From contig JAITII010000037.1 in the NCBI GenBank assembly GCA_031279515.1, positions 21,818 through 85,817 of the forward strand: a DNA stretch of 64,000 nt. The letters run 5' to 3'. Source of the stretch: Deltaproteobacteria bacterium (GTDB lineage Bacteria > Desulfobacterota > Desulfarculia > Adiutricales > Adiutricaceae). The translations under genes were made by a program, and so were the position numbers. Positions 37,248 to 45,890 of the stretch are shown here, one piece after another (position 1 is the first letter of the stretch; each line of letters opens with the position of its first letter). Below the pieces are notes generated by a model. That model saw only the letters and a list, made by a program, of their open reading frames with translations. It searched no databases and was not told the origin of the DNA.

Positions 37248-38849
37248 TTAAAAGCCCAGCTGGGATAGGAGATCGTTTACCGCCCCCTGATCCAAACGGC
37301 TTTCCGCGCCCGGGCCCTTTAATTCCGAAGGTTCCCCTGTGGTGGAGAGCTTTTCCAGCATCTTGTCCACTTCCGCCTGAGCCACCTTGTCGGTCTCCTC
37401 TTTGGGACGGCGGGCCGCAGGTGCCTCGTGGTGGGCCTTTATCTTGGTATCCACGGATACCAGCATGGAAAGGAGCTGGACCTGAATCTCCCCTATGAGG
37501 GCGACTATCTTTTTAATGCGCTGACCTGAAAGATCCTGGAAGGAAAGCGCCTCCATAATATGTGTGAGATGGTTTGTTGTGTTTTTTATCAGCTTATCCG
37601 AGGCGCCTATGGTCTGGATTATGACGTCCCTATCTTTATTCAAGATGGTAGTAGTGCCCTGTCCGCCTCCGCCAGCAGAGCCCCCTGAAGCTGTAACTAA
37701 AGCACCGCCTGCGATGAGGGAATCCAATTCTCCCACCAGGTGGCCCAAAGACGCGTACTGTCCTGCCCCGCCATTACCAGGTTGGGCAATAGCAGTGCTA
37801 GCTGCCACAGGCACTTCCGCTACCTTGGCCGGCACCTCTTCCACCTGGCCCTCCAGGGGCAAATTGGAGTCCAGAAAGATGCTCCCCAAGGTCTGGTTCA
37901 TCTTTTTTAAAATTTCCCGATGCTTTTCAGCCTTGGTGTGGGTATAGATGATCTTCAAAAGTGAGGAGAGGGGAATATTATACAGTCCATCGTCTTCTCC
38001 GATATTTAAGGCCAGCTCGGAAAGCTCGTGGATGATAGGCTCCTCGTCAAAGTCGCCTAGGGACTCCCGCATCTCTTTGATATGGTCCTTTACAGACTCA
38101 TTGGTGCAGAACTCGTAGAGGGTCTGGAAGATAGTATCTAGACTGAATACTACCATAGTACTGGGAGCAGCAACTGGCGCAGGCTCTGGGGCCTCCTTTG
38201 GGCTCCCATTGCCCCCAGAACCCTGGGAAAGCTTTTCCACAACGCTCTTAAGCTCCCCGAACTTTTCCACAAAGGCCTGGTAATCCTTGCCATTGGCCCC
38301 GCTTACATCATTGGGGGTAGAGGTAGTATCTTCACCTTTAGGTTCTATGATGAACTCCAGGTTATTTAAGGCGCTCATCTGCTTATTTAGGTTATCCACA
38401 TCCGCCTGAATAAGATCGGTTAGATCCATGATCTGGATGGAGGCCTTTTCAGTTATCTCCACCACCTCTTCCAACTGGCCCTTGGCATCTTCTAGATCCT
38501 CTCCGGTACGGGAGAGGCCATCCCCTTCCGCCACTGGGAGCTCATTTACCGAAATGGAGAGCTGGCGAGCCAATTGCCCGATACTCCCAAAAAGCTCCTG
38601 GGAGATCTCCTGGAAAAACGCCGTTCCAGAACCATCCTTAGACCCATGCACGCTGTCTTCCGGAGCTTGTGGAGCAGCCGCATCCTGGGGATGCGACTGC
38701 AAGCTAGCTCCCGGGCTTATAACTCCCATCCCAGTATTGGCCTTTACCAATTCTGGGGTGACTTTTATCTGATAAATAGCCTCGGGAGTCACTATGCGGA
38801 ATTCACCCACTCCCAGCTCAAAGCCAATTACCGGAGGACTCGTGCTCAT
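37248..38849 (-). CDS. cheZ: CheZ-type CheY phosphatase with long N-terminal extension
   Basis: The 533-residue product ends with the CheZ features. A four-helix segment carries IMEALSFQDLSGQRIKKI, holding the catalytic Asp and Gln near residues 439-443. The extreme C-terminal peptide VNDLLSQLGF binds CheY. Typical CheZ is about 200-250 residues. Here about 250 extra N-terminal residues come first, starting with a short beta segment and then acidic coiled-coil parts and a Gly-rich linker (VTASGGSAGGGGQG). It should dephosphorylate CheY-P in the cytosol. I chose ATG at 38849 with AAAAGGA upstream; an ATG at 38894 would add 15 residues. No other che gene is nearby. Confidence 0.85.
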   Translation of the reverse strand: MSTSPPVIGFELGVGEFRIVTPEAIYQIKVTPELVKANTGMGVISPGASLQSHPQDAAAPQAPEDSVHGSKDGSGTAFFQEISQELFGSIGQLARQLSISVNELPVAEGDGLSRTGEDLEDAKGQLEEVVEITEKASIQIMDLTDLIQADVDNLNKQMSALNNLEFIIEPKGEDTTSTPNDVSGANGKDYQAFVEKFGELKSVVEKLSQGSGGNGSPKEAPEPAPVAAPSTMVVFSLDTIFQTLYEFCTNESVKDHIKEMRESLGDFDEEPIIHELSELALNIGEDDGLYNIPLSSLLKIIYTHTKAEKHREILKKMNQTLGSIFLDSNLPLEGQVEEVPAKVAEVPVAASTAIAQPGNGGAGQYASLGHLVGELDSLIAGGALVTASGGSAGGGGQGTTTILNKDRDVIIQTIGASDKLIKNTTNHLTHIMEALSFQDLSGQRIKKIVALIGEIQVQLLSMLVSVDTKIKAHHEAPAARRPKEETDKVAQAEVDKMLEKLSTTGEPSELKGPGAESRLDQGAVNDLLSQLGF

Positions 38850-38908
38850 GGTAATCCTTTTACTTGCCCAAAAAGGCACACCCTTACCCGTCAATGGGGA
38901 AAATTAAA

Positions 38909-39292
38909 TCAATTGTCCAATAGTCTTATCAAAGTCTTGAAACGCAGAACGAAAAGGCTTTTATCTGTCCAAATTCTAGAAGTGGCCACTTCACCGGCTA
39001 GAAATAGGGGTGCGGAATGTCCAGTGGCAGGGCATAAGCTCCCGTCAACATCCAATTTGTGATTAGGGACTTCCATAGCCAGACACAGAAAGGGGTCCTG
39101 GCCATGATCCTTCTGGCTGAGCCAGGAAGGCTGCCTATGCCTCCTGATGTGGATATGACCCCAGGGCAGCCTTTCACTATTGTCTAAAAGACGCCAAACT
39201 GGGTATACCCCAGGTTCCAAAAAGGCCCCCAAATCCATTTTACAGGTCCCCGCAGCAAAGTGGTAGCTAGAAGAAGAAAACTTAAAAGGCAT
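38909..39292 (-). CDS. Hypothetical protein upstream of cheZ
   Basis: A 127-codon frame in the cheZ direction has GGGAG 9 nt before its ATG and an amino-acid mix like a folded beta protein (GVYPVWRLLDNSERLPWGHI, FLCLAMEVPNHKLDVDG, SRIWTDKSLFVLRFKTLIRL). There are no membrane segments or known motifs. Two GC-rich hairpins lie directly upstream. With the downstream cheZ start 59 nt away it is probably in the same operon. I do not recognise the family. Confidence 0.55.
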   Translation of the reverse strand: MPFKFSSSSYHFAAGTCKMDLGAFLEPGVYPVWRLLDNSERLPWGHIHIRRHRQPSWLSQKDHGQDPFLCLAMEVPNHKLDVDGSLCPATGHSAPLFLAGEVATSRIWTDKSLFVLRFKTLIRLLDN

Positions 39293-39301
39293 TTAGATGC
39301 T

Positions 39302-39338
39302 CCCGGCGGGTTTAGCCGCCCGGCGCCGGTTGCCGGCG
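39302..39338. other. Tandem GC-rich hairpins
   Basis: CGCCGG (39324-39329) pairs with CCGGCG (39333-39338) around TTG. A preceding CCGGCGGG pairs with CCGCCCGG with one mismatch. They abut the ribosome-binding site of the hypothetical gene and stand out from AT-rich surroundings. They could be a REP-like repeat or an mRNA leader structure. Confidence 0.45.
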
Positions 39339-40144
39339 AAGTTAGATAAAGACAGGCTTTGGGATGGGGACAAAGGCACTCATTATGGTACTAAACGCCC
39401 AAAATAGTTTAATGCAACTAAATGCCCTTTAGGGCATTTATTCTAGCAAAGGGGCGAAATCTAGTCAATTTAAGCCTAGAGGGGAAACCCTCTGCCCTTG
39501 GCCATCACTATAATTATATAAAATTTATTGTAATTATGCATGATTATTTAGGCCCGTAGTTTGAGAAGGAAAAAAGAGTTTTCCTATTTCTCTTTTCGGC
39601 AGTCCTGTACTTTTTCTAAAAGGTGCACCATTACTGAAAAATAATGCAATAATGATGCCTTATTTTCGGCATTTTTTGCAGCCTTTGCCTTTTTGGCCAA
39701 TTCTTTCATCATCTTTTGGCTTATTTGTCCTTGGATATCAAGGGCAGCAAAAAAGCCTATAATTTCAGACAAACTTACAAGAACCCCTTTTAAAAGGCCC
39801 CATTTATTTAATCTTCACCAGCGAAGAAAAAAGTGCCTACAAAGACTCTGGGAGCTAGGCAAAGCCCAAGGCGAAGCCTTGACAATGCCTAGAGATAGGT
39901 AAAACTTAGGTTCATGGGAAAAAAGGAGGGCGCTCTTAATGATAATTATAATTTAACTAATATATAAAAATATTAATACTACATTAATAAATATAATTAA
40001 CCAATAAATAGATTTGCTTTTTTGTCCAAATCTGCGTTTATAACTGTTGACAAACAATGTCCGTTTCGCTATAAAGTGTAGACCACTTTGAGGCACCTAT
40101 TGCCCCTTTTTTCGCTTTCAACTCTTGCAAGATAATTTTCTTCT
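39339..40144. other. Gene-poor AT-rich stretch before tRNA-Gly
   Basis: Apart from one doubtful small frame (39584-39772), no gene is seen. It should contain the tRNA-Gly promoter. Confidence 0.5.
39584..39772 (-). CDS. Doubtful 62-codon frame
   Basis: The frame would start with TTG, with AAAGGGG about 12 nt upstream, and encode a helical Lys/Ala-rich peptide (MKELAKKAKAAKNAENKASL). There is no known family. Composition is helical-protein-like, but evidence for translation is weak. Confidence 0.2.
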   Translation of the reverse strand: MSEIIGFFAALDIQGQISQKMMKELAKKAKAAKNAENKASLLHYFSVMVHLLEKVQDCRKEK

Positions 40145-40219
<75 letters not shown>

Positions 40220-40260
40220 AATACTTTTTTTATCGATATCTTTCTAAATTAGCCTCTTTA

Positions 40261-40309
40261 AAAAAAAAAGCCAAATCCTTGATACCTACAAGGCTTTGGC
40301 TTTTTTTTT
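40261..40309 (+). terminator. Intrinsic terminator of tRNA-Gly
   Basis: A stem pairs AAAGCCAAATCCTTG (ending at 40281) with CAAGGCTTTGGCTTT (from 40289) around a 7-nt loop. Nine T residues follow on the plus strand, and a matching A-run precedes it, so it can work in both directions. Confidence 0.9.
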
Positions 40310-40749
40310 GCTCTATATATATTCCGCCTTTAGCTTTTACAAGAAAATAATTCTTAGAAGTCCAAGATAAAACTTAACTACCTTTATTTTAAAGAAATAT
40401 CCTTTGGAATACTAATGCTAAAAATAATAAGCAGAATGCCTTTAAGACAGGTTTTACCGTCTTTTAGGATTTTTCACATTGCAGAAATTTTAGCTGGCTC
40501 TTGGATGGGTTATACTTCCATAAAAGCCTATTTTTGCTTTAAAATTCACTAAAAATGCCCCTTTACGGGAAGCTCCAGGCGGGAAAAAAGGTTTTTTTAA
40601 CGTGACTATTATCAAGAGTTTTAGCGTAAAAAATAAAGATACCTTATGCAATAATGTTTCTTTTTAGGAAGGGCACAAAAAAGTATCTAAAAATTAGTCT
40701 GTTCTTATAGTAATTCTTGTAATTCTACTTTTATTGTTTTTCTGTAGTT
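40310..40749. other. AT-rich spacer
   Basis: No gene is seen between the tRNA terminator and the GC-rich structured segment. Confidence 0.55.
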
Positions 40750-40751
40750 TC

Positions 40752-40892
40752 TGCCATGATGGGCTCGAAGCAAAGCTCAAAGCCTAGTACGGCGCCGACG
40801 GTAGAAGCGGGCCGTAAATGGCATATCTAGAATTGCCGTAGAGAGGTTTTAGGGGGCCGCCCTAGGGCAAACTACGCCTTTTTGCTGTTTTT
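40752..40892 (+). ncRNA. GC-rich segment that can fold as a three-way junction followed by a hairpin and T-run
   Basis: TGCCAT (40752-40757) pairs with ATGGCA (40818-40823). Inside it, GGGCT (40761-40765) pairs with AGCCT (40781-40785), and TACGGC (40788-40793) pairs with GCCGTA (40811-40816), giving a three-way junction. A second element follows. GCCGTAG (40835-40841) pairs with CTACGCC (40872-40878) with one mismatch and encloses TAGGG/CCCTA, then TTTTTGCTGTTTTT ends it. This resembles a small RNA or an aptamer-plus-terminator layout, but I cannot match a known family. No plus-strand gene lies within 2 kb downstream. The strand is inferred from the T-run. Confidence 0.4.
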
Positions 40893-41027
40893 CAGATAAA
40901 AGAGACTAAAAGAGAACAAATATCTGGCTCTTTACAAGAAATATTAAAGGTCTTAAGTGCTTGTCATTTTTACCATAAAAGATTTGTCTGGCAAAACACT
41001 GGTTCATTTTCTATATCGTGTTCTCTA

Positions 41028-41936
41028 TTAGTGTGATGATAATGAATAATTTTTTCTTTGTATGCTCCAGATGTCATCGCCAGGCCCTTTGCTAATTTCC
41101 CAGCCAATTGCTGGTGACATAAGCTCAAAGAGAGCCTCTTCTATGAACTTCTTTTTATCATCAAATTCAATCAAACCAGGTACGAAATGCAAATATTCTT
41201 CAAGAGTTGCTTGCGAGACTAATGCTTTATCTCCCGGCGCAATTTTAGAGCTTAGCAAATGGTGCAAAAGTCTAGTAGCGTCAGATTCTATCGCTATTAT
41301 TTCATTAAAGACTATTTCTTTCGGTTGATGGAATACCTTACCTTCGGGTACAATTGCTCGTATGGTTGAAAAATCACCTGTCTTTTGTTCAATAGAAAAT
41401 CCATGAACGGCCTGATTTACTTCAGTGTATTTTTGCTTATTGTTTAGTTCAATTTTTAAATTATATACTTGATGAACTAATCTGAATAAAGACATTCCAA
41501 AAAGCTTAATTTGTTCAGCTAATGGAAATGTTATTAATGGAGATTTAATTTTTTGAAGAAAATTAACAACATTTTCTTCAACCATCATATATTCCAGATT
41601 CTTTTTATTTTGCGATGAAATGGCGACTTCTCTAATGTTTGAATGAGACAACACGGGGCCTTCTTCAAACCGAGAATGTTGTGCAGCATTATAAGGTTTC
41701 TCAAAAGAGTAAAGACCTTGCAAAATATGCAAATCATTTGTATCAAGTAGTGATTCGGTATTATGAAATAATACACTGTGATGCTCTTGTTGGTAAGAGA
41801 GCTCATATCCTTTGTCTGTCCCGTGGTATTTTTGATATGCGCTGATAAATTGAGGCAAGACGAATACACCAGAGACAGAGCACAAGGGCCAAGGAACTTT
41901 TAAAGTTTTGGGTTGAAATTTATAAACATCTTTCAT
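41028..41936 (-). CDS. Orphan hypothetical protein, AT-rich
   Basis: The 302-residue soluble protein starts MKDVYKFQPKTLKVPWPLCS. It has no signal peptide, membrane helix or recognisable catalytic motif. The C-terminal third (EEYLHFVPGLIEFDDKKKFI, ELMSPAIGWEISKGPGDDIW) looks like a compact mixed domain. Codons are AT-rich compared with neighbours, there is no clear ribosome-binding site, and the gene is isolated by 0.8 kb and 1.3 kb spacers. These features fit an acquired accessory gene, but I do not recognise the family. Confidence 0.65.
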   Translation of the reverse strand: MKDVYKFQPKTLKVPWPLCSVSGVFVLPQFISAYQKYHGTDKGYELSYQQEHHSVLFHNTESLLDTNDLHILQGLYSFEKPYNAAQHSRFEEGPVLSHSNIREVAISSQNKKNLEYMMVEENVVNFLQKIKSPLITFPLAEQIKLFGMSLFRLVHQVYNLKIELNNKQKYTEVNQAVHGFSIEQKTGDFSTIRAIVPEGKVFHQPKEIVFNEIIAIESDATRLLHHLLSSKIAPGDKALVSQATLEEYLHFVPGLIEFDDKKKFIEEALFELMSPAIGWEISKGPGDDIWSIQRKNYSLSSH

Positions 41937-43200
41937 GGAAAAATATTTTTATCTATGTGTTAATTATTTTGGGAACTATTATGATTTATGAAATGATGGT
42001 AAAAATTTTTTGATGCTTCTATCATCGGTACGTAAAAAGTAGGTAATAACCTGGTAAAATCTCTTTGCAAGCTATATAATCTAGTGAATGCATTGTATTG
42101 TTATTAGATATTGGCTAATTTTTGTCATATAGAATTCTTGTAGACTTTTTACGTTTCATTCTTTTAATATTTGTTAAATGTTCAATGTGTAAAACCCCCT
42201 GTTCAAAAAATCAATTGGTTTAGGGTACAATATATAGAATTTTTTTAAAGGTCCTAATCCATTTAATATTTTAATTTTATAACATGTTTACGGGTAAGCT
42301 TTTTACATAGTGAACTTACATTACTAAATAGTTACAATGATTGTCAAGAAAAAAATGTTGGCAACACAATATGTGGATGCCTCCTCCTGTGAAAAGATTC
42401 GGACATCGCTCGCTTCTTCCTGTTAGTGTCCCATTTTTTGTAAAGAATTTTGAATGTTTTGAAAAGGGGTCTTTCACGGTCGATCTTCAAAGATTCCTCC
42501 ATAAGCCTGTATTTAAGCCACTAGCAGACATTCTCTAGCAAGAAGTTGCCAGCTTCTAGGTGCTAGTGTTAATTTTAATACTGATGACGAGATAAAATCC
42601 TCTAGAATTCCAGATGAAAAATATAGAGAATATTTAGTATTAAAATAATACAATATCTACAATATATAGCATAAAGATTAATATCTCTACATATACAGGT
42701 CCCTTTTACATTGTGATCAATACTAAAAGATAATAAATTTAACTATTCCAGAATTTAGAATTTTACCTAAACTTTTAACACATTAGTAATGTGCACAAGG
42801 TTTTCTGGGATTTCCCCCAAAAAAATGTGGTATCAACTTTTAGGGATAAGCCCTTTATCGCTGATTTTTGGAAGTTTAAAGTAGAAGGCTAGATTTTACC
42901 TTTGAATAATAAACTTTAGCGCCGTAAGGGCAATTCTATTGATTTCTTACCCCTAAAGTGTTAAATTTCCTGTTATTTGCAATCCTGGATAGACTTCTAG
43001 GGCCTATGGCCCTTTAAGGGCCTAAACTAGGGCAAGGTTTCTTGTATCTATTTCCCCATCCCGAGGGCATCCGATCTCACAAAGAAAGCACCAAAAATCT
43101 CTTAAACTTTGGAAGATTTTTGCCCTTTTTTGACTTTTTACTCTATAAAATACTACCCCCTTTACAAAGGACTATATCTTTTTAATTTAGGAATTTAATC
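41937..43200. other. 1.26-kb AT-rich spacer with repeat copy B and short inverted repeats
   Basis: No gene is credible. A 65-codon plus-strand frame at 42341-42538 has a non-ATG start and no ribosome-binding site. The stretch holds an 11-bp inverted pair (ACGTAAAAAGT 42030-42040 with ACTTTTTACGT 42144-42154) and a diverged repeat copy (42580-42735). The right end should carry the promoter of the lactate operon. Confidence 0.55.
42580..42735. repeat. Diverged dispersed repeat, copy B
   Basis: It aligns by eye with 3445-3610 in the same orientation (see copy A). Identity is perhaps three quarters by eye, with small indels. If read on the minus strand, both copies contain a KRDxY-like peptide interrupted by stops, so an eroded coding end is possible. 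Confidence 0.5.
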
Positions 43201-44697
43201 GTGCAGGCTCAACTTATAATTCTCATCGCTTATGTTGTGGTCTTACTTGCCATATCCTGGTGGTCAACCTTGCTGCTTAAAAGAGGTACAAAGAGCCGTA
43301 CTTTGAACTATCTTTTAGCTGGACGCAATATGCCCACCATCTTAGTTACTGTCATGCTGGTAGGTCTTGCCGTGGGAGGCGCCTCCACAGTAGGTGTAGC
43401 TGAAACCGCCTATACCAAAGGTTTTTCAGCTGGCTGGTACAACGCCGCCTGGGGCTTGGGAGGCATCTTCGTGGGGCTTTTCATAGCCCGCCATCTAAGG
43501 AGAATGACTGTCAAGACCATACCCGAGATCATGGGACAGATGTTCGGGCCTTACTCACGCTTCATAAGCGTCATTTGCCAGCTTTTGGTGATGATAAGCA
43601 TCACAGCCTTGCAGTACGTAGCTGGGGGCGCAATCTTAACCGCTTTACTACCTGATATCTTTTCCCTCCAGGGAGGAATGCTCGCCTCTTGCGCAATCTT
43701 TATCCTTATCACCCTATTTGGTGGGTATTGGGCCAGCGGGCTTACAAACCTCTTTAACGTCATTATGATCTATGTAGGGATAGTAGTCGCCCTCATCTAC
43801 ACCATGGGACAGTTCGGGGGCTTTACCTCGCTTTTGAGCCAGCTCCCGGAAGGCGGCACTTGGTTTGACCCCATAGCCGGCCTAGGCTTTCCTAGGGTGG
43901 TGGGCTACATAGCTGTCATGGTGACCATGGCGGTCACTACCCAAGCAGTGGCGCAAATCTGTTTTGCCTCTAAAGATGAAAAAACAGCCCGCAACGGCTT
44001 TCTTTTGGGTGGGATAATAATCCTGCCGGCGGGCTTTTTATGCGCCTTTTTCGGAATTATGGCAGCGGTAAAGTTCCCTGGTCTCGTGGGACCCGATGCA
44101 GCCTTAGCTCTCCCAAAATTAGTCACAGGGCTTACGCCTTTAATTGGCGGCCTATTTTTAGCCTCCCTGTGGGCTGCAGATATCTCCACTGCAGTTGGTC
44201 TCCTTATGGGTTGCTCCACCCTGGTCTTGGAAGATGTGATCAAAAAGCTCTGGAGAAAGCCATTGGATGATGCCAGAGAAATGCTGCTCTCCAGGCTAGT
44301 GGTTCTACTTGTGAGCCTTTTATCTTTTGCCCTGGCCCTCACTATGGAAGGCATCCTAGCCACCATAACTACGGCCCTGGCCCTCACTACTTCTTTTACC
44401 TTTATCATTATAGCCGGTATCTATTTCCCCAGAATCCTCAAAAGAGCGGCAGGGTTCTGGGTAATCTTAACTTCCCTGGTTCTCTGGCTCCTATGGACCT
44501 TTTTCCCGTCTTTGCGCGTCTTGCCAGCCCTCATCTACGCCGAATGGATCTTATGCGGACTTGTCCTTATCCTCTTTGGCATCTTTGCCAAAGAACCAGC
44601 AGGGACCGTCTTTGCCCAGGAAGAAATTAAAGCCGATGAGTCTTCCGAGGTAAAAATATCTCTAGAAAGGGAAGATACTCCTGCCATCACCTCTTAG
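43201..44697 (+). CDS. Sodium:solute symporter (SSS family), probable lactate or carboxylate carrier
   Basis: The 498-residue polytopic protein has about 13 predicted helices, from LIILIAYVVVLLAISWWSTL at the N-terminus to LPALIYAEWILCGLVLILFG near the end. It carries SSS features: LAGRNMP after TM1, VGGASTVGVAETAYTKGFSAGWYN, and SLWAADISTAVGLLMGCSTLV in the TM8 sodium-site region. The start is GTG with AGGAAT 8 nt upstream. It lies directly before an Ldh2-type dehydrogenase and lactate racemase, so uptake of lactate or a related 2-hydroxy acid with Na+ is likely. This is inference from context, since SSS substrates vary widely. Confidence 0.88.
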   Translation: MQAQLIILIAYVVVLLAISWWSTLLLKRGTKSRTLNYLLAGRNMPTILVTVMLVGLAVGGASTVGVAETAYTKGFSAGWYNAAWGLGGIFVGLFIARHLRRMTVKTIPEIMGQMFGPYSRFISVICQLLVMISITALQYVAGGAILTALLPDIFSLQGGMLASCAIFILITLFGGYWASGLTNLFNVIMIYVGIVVALIYTMGQFGGFTSLLSQLPEGGTWFDPIAGLGFPRVVGYIAVMVTMAVTTQAVAQICFASKDEKTARNGFLLGGIIILPAGFLCAFFGIMAAVKFPGLVGPDAALALPKLVTGLTPLIGGLFLASLWAADISTAVGLLMGCSTLVLEDVIKKLWRKPLDDAREMLLSRLVVLLVSLLSFALALTMEGILATITTALALTTSFTFIIIAGIYFPRILKRAAGFWVILTSLVLWLLWTFFPSLRVLPALIYAEWILCGLVLILFGIFAKEPAGTVFAQEEIKADESSEVKISLEREDTPAITS

Positions 44698-44792
44698 TGC
44701 CTATGGGCTATTTATTTAAAACCAAGAGAAAGTTTAATAATTAACCCATTACGTTCTAAGGGCTTTGGGACCCTTTTGTAGTTTGGTGAACT

Positions 44793-45890
44793 ATGTCAAG
44801 TGATATTAACTATGTGGAACTTTTGGCAATGACTGCCGCCATCTTGGAAAAAGGATTTTCCTATAACGGAGCAGAGGCGATCACAACAGCTAGGGTGCTC
44901 GTGGAGGCCGACGCCAGAGGCATCCCCTCCCACGGGGTCTCCCGCCTAAATTTCTATAAAATGAACCTAAAAGATGGGCACACCCATCCTGGCAACGAAC
45001 CCAAGATAACCTGGGAGACCCCTAGTTCCATAGTAGTGGACGGAAATGGAGGAGTAGGCCCTTACGTGGCTGAATTTGCAGTAAGAAAAGTTATCGAGAA
45101 GGCCCATAGAACTGGGGTCTGTTTCGCCAGCGTAAGAAACTCTAACCACTACGGCATAGCCGGTTACTGGGCAGAGCTCATGGCCAAGGAGGACATGATT
45201 GGCCTGGCTTTCACCAATACCTATATAGCCGGGGTGCCCACCTTTGGCCGCTTTAGAATCTTGGGCACAAACCCAATAGCCGCTGCCATACCTGAGGCTA
45301 AGGGCAAGATCTTCTTATTGGATCTAGCCACCACCACCGTCACCCATGGCAAGGTGGAACTCTACGACCGCCGGCAGAAGCCAATGCCCCCTGGTTGGGT
45401 GGTGGACGAAAATGGCAATGAAATAACCGATGCTTCTGCCTTTGAAAAGACCTTCTACCAGACTAATTATGGAGGACATCTCTTCTTAGGTGGGGCCGGA
45501 GAAGAATCAGGCGGGCACAAAGGCTATGGTCTGGCGCTTTTAGTTGAAATCCTCTGTTCTGGGCTTTCCATGGGCGCATGTAGCCTCCTCACTTACCCCA
45601 CAGTCGGAAACGGAGGGATAACCCATTTCTTCGGAGCCTTCAAGATGGACTTATTTGGGAAACCTAGAGAGATTAAAGCCCATATAGGTGGCATCTTAAC
45701 AAACATCAGGGAAAGCGCAAAGGCCATAGGCCAGAATCGGATCTATATCCACGGGGAAAAGGAAAGCGAGGCGAGAGAAAAGGCCTTAGAAGAAGGGATC
45801 TATTTAGATAAGGCCACAAGGATTATGTTAAGTGATTTCTGCCGCAAATATAGGGTAGACGAAATCGAGGGGCTTGTCGATGACGTTTGA
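44793..45890 (+). CDS. Malate/L-lactate dehydrogenase family oxidoreductase (Ldh2-type)
   Basis: The 365-residue NAD(P)-dependent enzyme belongs to the Ldh2/YbiC/ComC family, unrelated to classical LDH. Residues 46-51 (SHGVSR) contain the catalytic His region. NSNHYGIAGYWAELM and GTNPIAAAIP are diagnostic cofactor-site motifs, as is GGHKGYGLALLVEILCSGLSG-like sequence near residue 250. It should oxidise a 2-hydroxy acid (lactate or malate) to the 2-oxo acid in the cytosol. It overlaps larA by 11 nt and follows the symporter by 95 nt, so L-lactate is the favoured substrate by context. Confidence 0.88.
   Translation: MSSDINYVELLAMTAAILEKGFSYNGAEAITTARVLVEADARGIPSHGVSRLNFYKMNLKDGHTHPGNEPKITWETPSSIVVDGNGGVGPYVAEFAVRKVIEKAHRTGVCFASVRNSNHYGIAGYWAELMAKEDMIGLAFTNTYIAGVPTFGRFRILGTNPIAAAIPEAKGKIFLLDLATTTVTHGKVELYDRRQKPMPPGWVVDENGNEITDASAFEKTFYQTNYGGHLFLGGAGEESGGHKGYGLALLVEILCSGLSMGACSLLTYPTVGNGGITHFFGAFKMDLFGKPREIKAHIGGILTNIRESAKAIGQNRIYIHGEKESEAREKALEEGIYLDKATRIMLSDFCRKYRVDEIEGLVDDV

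Noticed and set aside
40752..40830. c-di-GMP (GEMM-I) riboswitch
   Set aside because: GCAAAGC and a three-way junction recall it, but the conserved GNRA loop and receptor order could not be matched, and no plus-strand gene follows.
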